64,000 nt of DNA from Bacteroidota bacterium (lineage in GTDB: Bacteria; Bacteroidota; Bacteroidia; Chitinophagales; BACL12), in contig JADKAC010000001.1 in NCBI GenBank assembly GCA_016715425.1, forward strand, positions 62,001 through 126,000, given 5' to 3'. Below the pieces are notes generated by a model, which searched no databases, had not been told where the DNA came from, and saw nothing but the letters and a program-made list of their open reading frames with translations. Positions 44,349-52,548 of this stretch are shown one piece after another (the stretch's first letter is position 1; each line of letters starts with the position of its first letter). A program made the position numbers and the translations under genes.

Positions 44349-44923
44349 TTGTCCAATAATTTATTTACATCTATAATTAAAGTTTTTAAATTTTCACCTT
44401 CGATGAAATTATTCATTTGAAGCTCATTTGCAACATGTTTTATTGCATCTTGTACATTCTTATTAATTTTTAAATAATCAATACAGTCTCCCCATATTTC
44501 TTGTTCATATTTTATTCTTAATTCTTTATTATCTTCATTAACTGAAATTCCGGTTTCCAACTTTACTATTTTAACAATCAATTGATTGAACTTAACAATA
44601 TCACTTATTGAATCTTCATCTTCGTCCTTTCTATTACTAAAATTTGGAAGATTTCGATTATTTAAGAATGTTTCTGCTATTCTTCCTCCAATAGTTTTGC
44701 AAGCTTCCTTTTTATATTTTAAAAGTGGTACATCTTGATTATTATAATAACCGTTTGGAAACCATGTAAAATTACATACCTTGCCCGCCTCTTCAAATTT
44801 ATTGATCCAAATTTTTGTTGGAAATAGGGATTCTATTTTTCCATAAATATCACATAAACCAAATACCAAATGTCCAGCTTCATGTAATGCTAAATCAACT
44901 TCATTATTTTTATTTTCGTCCAT
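44345..44923 (-). CDS. Stand-alone M41-like (FtsH-type) zinc peptidase domain protein
   Basis: A 192-residue protein with a zinc-peptidase signature LALHEAGHLVFG (His14, Glu15, His18) right at its N-terminus. It continues like the FtsH/M41 peptidase domain: KTIGGRIAETFLNN (79-88; FtsH has GGRAAEE) and DEDSISDIVKFNQL, where an Asp could be the third zinc ligand. It has no AAA domain and no membrane helix, unlike real FtsH. In this element it may process a regulator or defence protein; that is inference. The HEAGH and GGRIAE pair makes the fold call reasonable, the activity less so. Confidence 0.7.
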   Translation of the reverse strand: MDENKNNEVDLALHEAGHLVFGLCDIYGKIESLFPTKIWINKFEEAGKVCNFTWFPNGYYNNQDVPLLKYKKEACKTIGGRIAETFLNNRNLPNFSNRKDEDEDSISDIVKFNQLIVKIVKLETGISVNEDNKELRIKYEQEIWGDCIDYLKINKNVQDAIKHVANELQMNNFIEGENLKTLIIDVNKLLDN

Positions 44924-44973
44924 AAATTATTTTTTTTCTGGTAACTATCTTCTTATCGAAATTTAAAATAAAG

Positions 44974-45297
44974 CTATATATTTTTATTAATCCTATTTCT
45001 AGCGATAAATTCAATTTCATTTAATGTTCGTTTTTTTCCCTGCCTCACCCAATCCAATAATTCCGTCTTAGAAAAATATAACCGTTTACCTTTTTTTGAC
45101 ACAGGAATCTCACACCGGTGAACATGACCATATATTGTTTGTTTGGCAAGATTTAGCAAATCGGCGGCTTGTTGAACCGTTAGTAGTTCCTCTGATTCCT
45201 GTTGCTCAGTTCGCTTTAGAATTAAATTTTTTATTTCTGATAATTGATTTTCAATGTCTATTAATCTTGTCTCTAAAATTTCAAATGGATTTGTCAT
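44974..45297 (-). CDS. Excisionase-like HTH protein (HTH_17 type)
   Basis: A small DNA-binding protein, 107 residues from the ATG at 45297 (an upstream ATG at 45318 would add MQIFIIK). A short coiled helix (EILETRLIDIENQLSEIKNL) precedes an HTH: LLTVQQAADLLNLAKQTIYG, then RCEIPVSKKGKRLYFSKTEL. This is the MerR-like/excisionase domain found beside Bacteroidota integrases, where it promotes excision or controls element genes. Confidence 0.85.
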   Translation of the reverse strand: MTNPFEILETRLIDIENQLSEIKNLILKRTEQQESEELLTVQQAADLLNLAKQTIYGHVHRCEIPVSKKGKRLYFSKTELLDWVRQGKKRTLNEIEFIARNRINKNI

Positions 45298-45368
45298 TTT
45301 TATTATAAAAATCTGCAAAAGATATTACATTTTAATTAAAGAAATCAAAGACTAAATTTTCATCAAAT

Positions 45369-45548
45369 CTATTTTTGATCTTTTTTATTTAACTCAGGTT
45401 GTAAATAATAATATAGTGCACAGGCAAAGATTATTATAGCAATGAGGATTACTAAAAAGTAATAAACTTTTTTCTTCGGATATGAAGTATGTAAGGAGAT
45501 CTTTGGCTCAAAATTGATGGCTTCCGTTAAGGTGGTAATATCAATCAT
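45369..45548 (-). CDS. Small single-pass membrane protein (59 residues)
   Basis: A short open frame with ATG at 45548 and TAG at 45369-45371. Its start overlaps the stop of the 45545-45901 gene as ATGA, a typical sign of translational coupling. The product begins MIDITTLTEAINFEPKISLH, has a basic KKK before a membrane helix (YYFLVILIAIIIFACALYYY), and a short charged tail ending NKKDQK. The positive residues before the helix suggest the N-terminus stays in the cytosol. Function unknown; it may work with its coupled neighbour. Confidence 0.6.
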   Translation of the reverse strand: MIDITTLTEAINFEPKISLHTSYPKKKVYYFLVILIAIIIFACALYYYLQPELNKKDQK

Positions 45549-45901
45549 TTCTTTACAATTTTTATTTGCTCATTAGCAAGTGGAATTATTGCGTACTCAT
45601 AGAGGGCATGGTATTGTTTCTTATTGATTTCAATATAATGAGTGAAAACTTCAAAAGAATAGCCTTTACCTAATAGAAATTGTTTATGTAATTCTACTTC
45701 TGTTTTGCCACCCATTAATTCATTCAATATTCTAATGTTGGTATGAAGTGGTTTATCTACAAATGATCGCTTATTTCTAAATTCTTTTGCTTTAAGATTA
45801 TTGAATTTAATTCTATTTTGATCGTTTGCAAATACTTGGTTCGATCTGGTGGCCAAAAAGGTTTCATTTGTAAAAGGATCTATTTTTTCAATTATCTTCA
45901 T
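45545..45901 (-). CDS. Small protein of unknown function, coupled to a membrane peptide
   Basis: A 118-residue soluble protein starting MKIIEKIDPFTNETFLATRS. The sequence FTNETFLATRSNQVFAND followed by NRIKFNNLKAKEFR resembles small mobile-element proteins of Bacteroidota, but I cannot name a family. The last third (KGYSFEVFTHYIEINKKQYH) may be a small alpha-beta domain. Its stop overlaps the start of the 59-residue membrane protein. It is divergent from the RteC-like gene. Confidence 0.6.
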   Translation of the reverse strand: MKIIEKIDPFTNETFLATRSNQVFANDQNRIKFNNLKAKEFRNKRSFVDKPLHTNIRILNELMGGKTEVELHKQFLLGKGYSFEVFTHYIEINKKQYHALYEYAIIPLANEQIKIVKK

Positions 45902-46084
45902 GTTTACAAAATTAAATTCTGAATTAATATGAAATCAATTTATATTGACTGTAATCAGCGCATCTAAATGCATAAAAATCAATTAATCTAGATTAATTTG
46001 GTTTCACTTTGTTTTGAATGTGGTTTAACGATAGAATACATATATTACTAATTCACCAAAATGAAATAACTTGATTATAAAATT

Positions 46085-46738
46085 ATGAGCATTTCCAATT
46101 ATCCTGCACGAATTATTTCGCATTCCTTTAAGGAACACCCAATTAAAAATTACTTGGCTGACGAGTATAGTGAATTTGATTTAATAGGGAAGCAAGTAAA
46201 TACAATTGATTTTACATATCGTGGCAAGTTTTCTGATTTGACATATTGTAAAGCACTGATTCAGAAATTTTCTGAAATAACTATAAGCCAGCTCCCTGAA
46301 TTTATTGAATATCAATTGAAACTAGTTTCAGATAAAAAACAATGGCTGTTCGATCTTGAAAAATTAGTTGAAACTAATAGGGATATATTAGATAAAAAAC
46401 GAGCAGCGTTTAGTACTGAAATTTCTAATTGTTTGCAGACTATTTTAAATAAATCGAAAAATGCAGAATCTGTAAACAATTTGATTTGGAAGGGTAATGA
46501 TGTTGATTTGCTGGAATTGATTGTAGCGTTAAGTGAAGCTAAAATGATCACAAATTTAAAAGGAGATACTGTTAGGTCAGAAATTATTAAAATTTTCGAG
46601 AAGCTTTTTGGGCTATCTATTAAAGATGCAAATAAGAAAATTAGTGCCGCCGGAAATCGAAAGAGGGAAACTGCACCTTTTTTAACAACCTTAATGAACG
46701 CATATAAAAACTATGTCCATCAGGGTAAAATAAAATAA
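46085..46738 (+). CDS. RteC-like protein
   Basis: A 217-residue protein whose C-terminal part resembles RteC, a regulator of Bacteroides conjugative transposon excision. The matching stretch is NNLIWKGNDVDLLELIVALSEA (about 135-156, key WKGNDVDLLELI), then IIKIFEKLFGLSIKDANKKI and RKRETAPFLTTLM. The N-terminal half (SDKKQWLFDLEKLVETNR) is helical. In CTnDOT RteC activates excision genes; here a role in mobile-element control is likely by context. The call is by pattern and moderate. Confidence 0.62.
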   Translation: MSISNYPARIISHSFKEHPIKNYLADEYSEFDLIGKQVNTIDFTYRGKFSDLTYCKALIQKFSEITISQLPEFIEYQLKLVSDKKQWLFDLEKLVETNRDILDKKRAAFSTEISNCLQTILNKSKNAESVNNLIWKGNDVDLLELIVALSEAKMITNLKGDTVRSEIIKIFEKLFGLSIKDANKKISAAGNRKRETAPFLTTLMNAYKNYVHQGKIK

Positions 46739-46860
46739 CCAATGTTTACGCTTGTTCTAAGATTAAATCGATAGACCTACCAATAGAGTCTATTGTTTGC
46801 TCTCACTCTGCTGCTGAGTTTTGCTTCCAATAATTCACAAAAAAGCAAAACAGAAATCCA

Positions 46861-47139
46861 ATGAATGTAATAACTATTGAATCAGAAGCATTCGAGCATA
46901 TTGTTAAGAAACTCGATGAAATTCAAGGCACATTAGAGGAACGAAATAAAGAACCAAAAGAAAAGTGGCTTGATAATCAGGAACTCATGCAACTTCTTAA
47001 AATATCCAAGCGCACTGCTCAACACTATCGTGACAGCGGGCTAATTTCTTTTTCGCAAGTAGGTAACAAAATTTATTACCGCCTTTCCGATATAGAGGAC
47101 TTGCTCAAAAATCATTTCAACAAATCTTTTAAGAAATAA
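46861..47139 (+). CDS. HTH protein, excisionase/MerR-like (HTH_17)
   Basis: A 92-residue DNA-binding protein. Residues 1-35 are an acidic helix (IVKKLDEIQGTLEERN), and 36-92 hold the HTH: WLDNQELMQLLKISKRTAQH, then SGLISFSQVGNKIYYRLSDI. This is a very common small protein upstream of the BT4734/VirE pair in Bacteroidota mobile elements. It is probably a regulator or an excision factor. Confidence 0.85.
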   Translation: MNVITIESEAFEHIVKKLDEIQGTLEERNKEPKEKWLDNQELMQLLKISKRTAQHYRDSGLISFSQVGNKIYYRLSDIEDLLKNHFNKSFKK

Positions 47140-47186
47140 ATGTTCCTCAATTCAACAGTGGAAACATTTTCAAATTAGTTTAGAAA

Positions 47187-47738
47187 ATGCAAGTAAGTAT
47201 ATTCAAAAAAATAAAAACTTATGCAGGCGACCGAAATACTTCCGACATCATTCAGGAAATCAAAAACGGTTTGCATATGGAAGAAGTTATTGCCTTGAGG
47301 CAATTACTTAAGTTAGGAAAAACGAAAGAGTATGACGAGAAAAAAAAATCATTACTCTCATTCACTCCTTCAGGAACTTTCACAAATCGCAGGAAGCGTG
47401 AGTTTCTCAATATTTACAATGGCAATATTATTTTAGATGTTGACGACTTACCTCAAGTTCTGCTTCAGCAAGCGAAAGAAAACGCCATACAGTGTGCCCA
47501 CACCTATGCCTGTTTCATTAGTCCGGGTGCTGAGGGCTTAAAAATAATTGTAAGGACAAATGCAACTCCCGACACACACAAAGACACCTTTGGTGCTTTG
47601 TTGCTCTACTATGAAAACCTGTTGAATGTTTTTATAGATGAAAGCGGAAAGGATATTCCCCGCTTATGTCTTTGCAGTTATGACCCTGAAACTTATCACA
47701 ACGAACAATCGAAAATTTTTAAAATAGAAAATAAATAA
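47187..47738 (+). CDS. BT4734/BF3469-type protein (VirE N-terminal-like)
   Basis: A 183-residue protein of the BT4734/BF3469 family, a primase-like N-terminal domain usually found before a VirE-type gene. Typical stretches are SLLSFTPSGTFTNRRKREFL, NGNIILDVDDLP and ACFISPGAEGLKIIVRTNA. The Asp pair in ILDVDD and the GLKI strand fit the archaeo-eukaryotic primase fold. It starts 47 bases after the HTH gene and ends 3 bases before the VirE gene, so all three are probably one transcript for element replication. Confidence 0.85.
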   Translation: MQVSIFKKIKTYAGDRNTSDIIQEIKNGLHMEEVIALRQLLKLGKTKEYDEKKKSLLSFTPSGTFTNRRKREFLNIYNGNIILDVDDLPQVLLQQAKENAIQCAHTYACFISPGAEGLKIIVRTNATPDTHKDTFGALLLYYENLLNVFIDESGKDIPRLCLCSYDPETYHNEQSKIFKIENK

Positions 47739-47741
47739 ATC

Positions 47742-49229
47742 ATGGAAGCAACTAAGCAAATCCAACATCCTGAAGCTTTGTTTGAACACATTATTCGTTT
47801 CACCAACAAAAAACAATCTTATAACGAAGGTAACCGCAACAACTACATTCATTTGCTTGCACACAATTGCAATCGTAGAGGTTTGTCACAAGAACAAACA
47901 ATCTACTACGGCTGTTCACGCTTTGATTTATCTTCTCAGGAAATTGAGCAAACAATTAAGAGCGCATACATCAACAAATCAGAAAACGCAACAGATGAAA
48001 GAGGAGAAAAGAAAGCCTCACCACCAAACATTGATAGGATTGAAGATTTTCTTTCTGAAAAATATGAGTTCCGTTTCAACATCGTCTTGAACAAATTAGA
48101 ATACAAAGAACACGTTTCAAATTTTTTTCAGCATATAACCGACTATCGGGAAAACTCTTTTCTCCGAGAGTTGCAGAAAGCAAGAATCAAATGTAACATC
48201 ACAAACCTTCGCACAATTTTGCAATCCGATTTCTGCAAAGTTTACAACCCTTTCAATTCATACTTCACTTCACTTGACAAGTGGGATGAAAAAACAGACC
48301 ACATCACTGCATTGGCAAGAACTGTTGCATGTACCCATCAGGAACTTTGGGAATATTGCTTTCACAAATGGCTTGTTGCAATGGTAGGCACTGCCGTTGA
48401 TGAAACAACATTTAATCATTGCGTAATTGTTTTTTCAGGCAAACAAGGAATCGGAAAAACAACATGGATTCTCAACCTTGTTCCACCTGAATTGAAGGAT
48501 TATGTTTTCTCAGGCACAATTAACCCGAACAACAAAGATACCCTCATTCATCTCTCAGAATGTTTTCTAATCAACCTTGATGAATTAGAAAATCTCAACC
48601 GCTCTGAAATTGGTTCACTCAAAGAAATAATTACCAAACAGCACATCCGCATGCGAGTTGCTTATGGTCACAATAACGAAAACAAAATCCGCCGTGCAAG
48701 TTTTGCAGGTAGTGTAAACAATGCGCAATTTCTAAACGATACAACCGGCAGTCGTAGATTTCTTTGTTTTGAAGTTTTGGAAATTGATTACACACACCTC
48801 ATTGAAATGGATAAAGTTTTTACACAGGCATTTCATCTTTACAATAACGGCTATAAGTTTTGGTTTGATAAAGAAGAAATAAAAACCATAACAAACAACA
48901 ACGAGCAATACCAAATGAAAACGGCTGAAGAGGAATTACTTTTAACATGGTGTGAAAAACCCAAAGACAATAATAGCATACAATACCTCACTACTTCTGA
49001 AATCGCAACAAAAATCAGCAACATGGTAAAGCTGAATGTAACAAACTCTACAATCCTTTTACTGGGCAAGGCACTTAATAAGCACGGTTATGAAAGAACA
49101 AAAAGAGGGAGCAGATATGTTTATGCCATTCACATTTTAGATTTTAATGAAGTGGAAAGAAGATCTATCGAAAGAGAATCAACGGATACGACTCCAAAGT
49201 CTGAAAATGAGCAAGACTTGCCATTCTGA
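47742..49229 (+). CDS. VirE/VapE-family primase-helicase-like ATPase
   Basis: A 495-residue protein of the virulence-associated E family. After an N-terminal region with helical PriCT-like character (1-90), the ATPase core has Walker A FSGKQGIGKTTWILNL at about 235-250, FLINLDELENLNRSE as Walker B at about 280, and NNAQFLNDTTGSRRFLCFEV with the arginine finger at about 330-347. A C-terminal winged-helix region follows. These proteins act with BT4734-type domains in replication of integrative elements; some are also found in phage satellites. Confidence 0.88.
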   Translation: MEATKQIQHPEALFEHIIRFTNKKQSYNEGNRNNYIHLLAHNCNRRGLSQEQTIYYGCSRFDLSSQEIEQTIKSAYINKSENATDERGEKKASPPNIDRIEDFLSEKYEFRFNIVLNKLEYKEHVSNFFQHITDYRENSFLRELQKARIKCNITNLRTILQSDFCKVYNPFNSYFTSLDKWDEKTDHITALARTVACTHQELWEYCFHKWLVAMVGTAVDETTFNHCVIVFSGKQGIGKTTWILNLVPPELKDYVFSGTINPNNKDTLIHLSECFLINLDELENLNRSEIGSLKEIITKQHIRMRVAYGHNNENKIRRASFAGSVNNAQFLNDTTGSRRFLCFEVLEIDYTHLIEMDKVFTQAFHLYNNGYKFWFDKEEIKTITNNNEQYQMKTAEEELLLTWCEKPKDNNSIQYLTTSEIATKISNMVKLNVTNSTILLLGKALNKHGYERTKRGSRYVYAIHILDFNEVERRSIERESTDTTPKSENEQDLPF

Positions 49230-49450
49230 TATATCCACATTAGTATTCATGGTAAGATAGGTAGGTTAACTACGACATAGTTCAAATATTTTACATTGCA
49301 GCCCGATTATCGTTTCATTCTACACTTAATTGCAGAAAAGGATTACAATATTTTTTGATAAAAATATTTTGCGGACTTCATACCTATAATCTTACCCAAC
49401 TTACCCTGATTTCTTTGCATTGATTTACTTCCATTTTCTTTCAATAAATT
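49230..49450. other. Intergenic region ahead of the XRE gene
   Basis: No gene is supported between the VirE gene and the XRE start at 49483; the frame open from 49420 is an extension of the XRE gene. An AT-rich hairpin, AATATTTTT/AAAAATATT (49347-49355 with 49360-49368), is present without a T-run. Confidence 0.4.
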
Positions 49451-49465
49451 TGACAAATTATGTCA
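49451..49465. promoter_or_regulatory. Putative operator of the XRE regulator
   Basis: TGACA-AATTA-TGTCA is a perfect inverted repeat with a 5-base centre, lying 18 bases before the probable start codon of the XRE gene. A half-site GGTCA follows at 49466. Position and symmetry fit autoregulation by the HTH protein it precedes; no binding evidence exists. Confidence 0.5.
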
Positions 49466-49482
49466 GGTCAAATTGTAGCAGT

Positions 49483-49788
49483 TTGAAAACTATAAATGAA
49501 ACTCTTTGTGAACTAAGAGAGAAAAAAGAATTGCTTCTTCGAGAAGTTGCATTATCCATTTCAATTAACCCTACTTTGTTAAGTAAGATTGTAAGAGATG
49601 AACGGATGCCAACGAAACAACAAGTAAGCGCATTGGCAAAATTTTACAAAAGGGAGTGCAATGAAATTTATATTGCATATCTGAGTGACAAAATAGCTTT
49701 TGAAATGCAAGACCAGAACCTTGCATTACAAGCAATGAAGACAATTGAATCAAAATTTAAACATCAACGCAAGAATAGGAAAGTATGA
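49483..49788 (+). CDS. XRE-family HTH regulator coupled to the AAA ATPase
   Basis: A small Cro/C1-type repressor. From the TTG at 49483 it has 101 residues and starts KTINETLCELREKKELLLREVALSIS (HTH key part LREVALSISINPTLLSKIVR), then ERMPTKQQVSALAKFYKREC. The frame is open from a TTG at 49420, but the extra 21 residues look noncoding and would cover the operator-like repeat, so I prefer 49483. The stop overlaps the ATPase start (ATGA at 49785-49788). Tight coupling suggests it controls expression of that ATPase, like regulators of restriction or toxin genes. Confidence 0.8.
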   Translation: MKTINETLCELREKKELLLREVALSISINPTLLSKIVRDERMPTKQQVSALAKFYKRECNEIYIAYLSDKIAFEMQDQNLALQAMKTIESKFKHQRKNRKV

Positions 49789-52199
49789 TTCATAAAATTC
49801 AAAGGTTGATTTCTGTGGGCAAATTCCGCAACTACATTGCGTCGGGTGATGTAGCGTTTAAGAAACTCACTATGATTTATGCAAAAAATGGAATTGGTAA
49901 AACAACACTGGCTTGTGTCATTCGTTCACTTGCTTCGTTAAAACCTGAGTTAGTTCGTAATCGGCAATCAACCAACAGCACAGGAGAAGTTGCAGCACAG
50001 ATAATTCAGCGTGTCCCACCTACTACCGACACTTCACACAACTTAGGTACTAATGGTTGGTCAAATCCATTTCCTGATATTGAAATCTTTGACATTCACT
50101 TCGTGAATGAAAATGTGTATTCAGGTTTTGAATTTTCAAAGGAACATAAGGAAGAACTATACAATTTTGTATTAGGTCAACAGGCAGTCATATTGCAAGA
50201 ACAGATCGACACTAACAAAGAAGCTAAAGCTGTTTCAGTTTCTTTTCAAGCGTCAATCACAGAGGAAATTATTCAACAAGTAGGTAATGGATTGACAGAG
50301 CAAAATCTTCCAAACTTTTTACAAATCGATCCTACAACAGAAATCAATATTACCCAACAAATTTCTGATGGGGAAGGAGCATTACTCAGTGCCCAAAGTC
50401 AGGCAACTCTTCAAACCCTTCCACAACTTTCAAACATTCAGGCATTCAGTGCAAATATTGATTTTACCTTATTGATAACTGACTTGGCAAGAAATAGTCA
50501 GACAATTCAAAATCAAGCATTGCAAACCTTGTATGACTTGCACAGGCAAGATTTACAAGACAACGATATTGAAGAACCTGAATACTGGATAAATAAAGGC
50601 AATGATTTTCTTTTAGCAAAAACAGCAGCAGCCGAAAATCCACAGCAAGTTGAATTGCATTGTCCGTTTTGCAAGCAGCCAGTTAGTTCAACCTTAGATA
50701 TTATCAATGCTTACACTTTACATTTCAATGAGGAGTTCAATTCTTATGTTCAACACTTAACAACTTACAGGGACGCCTTGCAAAATATAAACCTGGATAC
50801 ATTTATCTTGAACTTGAATAATTCACATCAAGCCAATATAGAAAGAACAGCAACTTGGTCAGCGCATTTACCAGCAACAGCGCAAGCGCCAGTTTTTAAT
50901 ATCATTGCTGATGAACATGTTTTCCGTGCAGAAATGCAAGCACTTTTAGCAATTGTAAATTCAAAACTTCAAAACCCTTCTGTTGGTGTTGCAACTATAT
51001 CGGCAACTACTTTTCAAAGTTCTATTGCAAGCATTAATCAAAACATTACGACCTATAACGGATCGGTTACTGCCTACAATGGAGCAATCACAGCTTTCAG
51101 AGCAACCATTCAAACTGTTGCAACCGCAGAATCTAATCTTCAATCTCTGAGAAGAATTCAAAGTAGATGCCTTCCGGCTATTGATAACCTATGTTCTCAA
51201 CTAAGAAGTGAAAAACAAAATCACACCAATTTAAGTAGTGCCTATACAACAATGATGCAAACGGCACGATTATCTTCAAACGCTTTTTTAAACAACTATC
51301 AAACAAGAATCAATTATTATTTAGACACCGAATTTCACACACCTTTCAGAATAGCAAACAGCAATGTAGTTCAACCGCAAGGACAAAATACAGTCAATCG
51401 TGCTGAATATACTCTTACCATTGATGGGTTTGCTATTTCCACAGAGCAAAATCAACCTCGCAGTGCAAAAGATGTTTTAAGCGAAGGAGATAAAACCACA
51501 ATTGCGCTTGCTTTTTTTTTAGCAAAATTAGATGTAGAGAATATCAAAAATCAGAAGGTAATAATTTTTGACGACCCACTATCAAGTTTTGATAATGGAA
51601 GAAGAAGGACAACAGTAAAATTACTTGCAAGGTTAGCAAGGGATGCAAAGCAACTTGTAGTGCTTAGTCACGACAGTAAATTTTTATTTGATCTGCATAG
51701 AATGGTGCGCACAGTTGAAAAGAAAGGGTTGGAAATTGTATATGATGAGATAGCATCCACTTCTAAAATTCAGTTTTTTGAAATAGATAAAATACTTCAG
51801 AATGACTACTTTGTTTGCCTTAATAAAATAAAAGATTTTATTGCGACAGGAACTGATGCAGGGAAAAGAGAGTGCCGGAGAGAAATAAGAATTGCATTAG
51901 AAAACTATATGATATTTTATTACTACAATCACTTAGGAGGTAATTTATCAATCACCTTCGGTACTTTAGTTGATAGAATTGAACAACTCCAAAGTGAAGG
52001 TGCTATTGAATTTCGTGATGGAGACAGTGCAAAGGTTATAGATGATTTAAAGGAACTGAATGAAATATCATGGGACAGCCATCACGGTGATGGTGATATT
52101 TTGGAAACACGAAATGAAATCCCAGTTGAGGATATTGACCTTGCAGAATTTAAAAGATATTTGCAAACAACACTTGACCTTATTGAAAAACGACTTTAA
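49785..52199 (+). CDS. AAA_13/SMC-like ATPase with CxxC hook (RloC/PrrC-related)
   Basis: An 804-residue ABC-type ATPase of the kind found in defence loci. Walker A is YAKNGIGKTTLA at 32-43. The central helical region (150-510) carries HCPFCKQPV with Cys 293 and 296, like the zinc hook of RloC and Rad50. The signature VLSEGDKTTIALAFFLAKL is at 564-582, Walker B KVIIFDDPLSSFD at 591-603 and the H-loop LVVLSHD at 624-630. RloC and PrrC are tRNA anticodon nucleases with this N-terminal engine. The C-terminal 170 residues here have Arg/Glu/His candidates (RREIRIALE, DSHHGDGD), but I cannot confirm the anticodon nuclease triad. It may be a sensor or effector of phage defence. Confidence 0.8.
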   Translation: MIHKIQRLISVGKFRNYIASGDVAFKKLTMIYAKNGIGKTTLACVIRSLASLKPELVRNRQSTNSTGEVAAQIIQRVPPTTDTSHNLGTNGWSNPFPDIEIFDIHFVNENVYSGFEFSKEHKEELYNFVLGQQAVILQEQIDTNKEAKAVSVSFQASITEEIIQQVGNGLTEQNLPNFLQIDPTTEINITQQISDGEGALLSAQSQATLQTLPQLSNIQAFSANIDFTLLITDLARNSQTIQNQALQTLYDLHRQDLQDNDIEEPEYWINKGNDFLLAKTAAAENPQQVELHCPFCKQPVSSTLDIINAYTLHFNEEFNSYVQHLTTYRDALQNINLDTFILNLNNSHQANIERTATWSAHLPATAQAPVFNIIADEHVFRAEMQALLAIVNSKLQNPSVGVATISATTFQSSIASINQNITTYNGSVTAYNGAITAFRATIQTVATAESNLQSLRRIQSRCLPAIDNLCSQLRSEKQNHTNLSSAYTTMMQTARLSSNAFLNNYQTRINYYLDTEFHTPFRIANSNVVQPQGQNTVNRAEYTLTIDGFAISTEQNQPRSAKDVLSEGDKTTIALAFFLAKLDVENIKNQKVIIFDDPLSSFDNGRRRTTVKLLARLARDAKQLVVLSHDSKFLFDLHRMVRTVEKKGLEIVYDEIASTSKIQFFEIDKILQNDYFVCLNKIKDFIATGTDAGKRECRREIRIALENYMIFYYYNHLGGNLSITFGTLVDRIEQLQSEGAIEFRDGDSAKVIDDLKELNEISWDSHHGDGDILETRNEIPVEDIDLAEFKRYLQTTLDLIEKRL

Positions 52200-52548
52200 T
52201 AAAAAATATAGTTTGGATGTAAATACCAATGGCAATAAACATTAAGAAAAAATGAGTATCACACTCTACCATGCAAAATATTTTGTCTTCGAACTAACAA
52301 AGCGTTATTCATCAAATAGCTTACAGAAGTTTACCACTTCGCTTGCTGCTGCCTAGGTAGCTTTAAATCCCTTAATATGCCCTTACGTATTCTAAACCCT
52401 CCTAGAACCATATAATAATAACATTTTGTTTTCTTTTAGCCTAATGTAGAAGATTTATCTATATTTGAAATTGTAATGAGGTACCCAAATATCTAATGTC
52501 CGTAAGGGTTTCAACAGTTATTTGGTTTAAAAGACTTGATTAAGCCCA
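52200..52548. other. Intergenic region between the ATPase and the helicase genes
   Basis: About 350 bases without a supportable gene. I see only a spaced 8-base inverted pair (CCCTTACG at 52380-52387, CGTAAGGG at 52501-52508), probably chance. The helicase operon promoter should lie here but no clear TTTG / TAnnTTTG pair was found. Confidence 0.4.

Noticed and set aside
49420..49482. N-terminal extension of the XRE protein from a TTG at 49420
   Set aside because: The added 21 residues are unlike an HTH N-terminus and would put the operator-like repeat inside the coding region.
49785..52199. Calling the AAA_13 ATPase a true RloC anticodon nuclease
   Set aside because: The ATPase and CxxC hook fit, but the C-terminal catalytic triad could not be shown from the sequence.
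52380..52508. CCCTTACG / CGTAAGGG inverted pair as a possible mobile-element end
   Set aside because: Only 8 bases long and 113 bases apart, with no target duplication; chance is likely.
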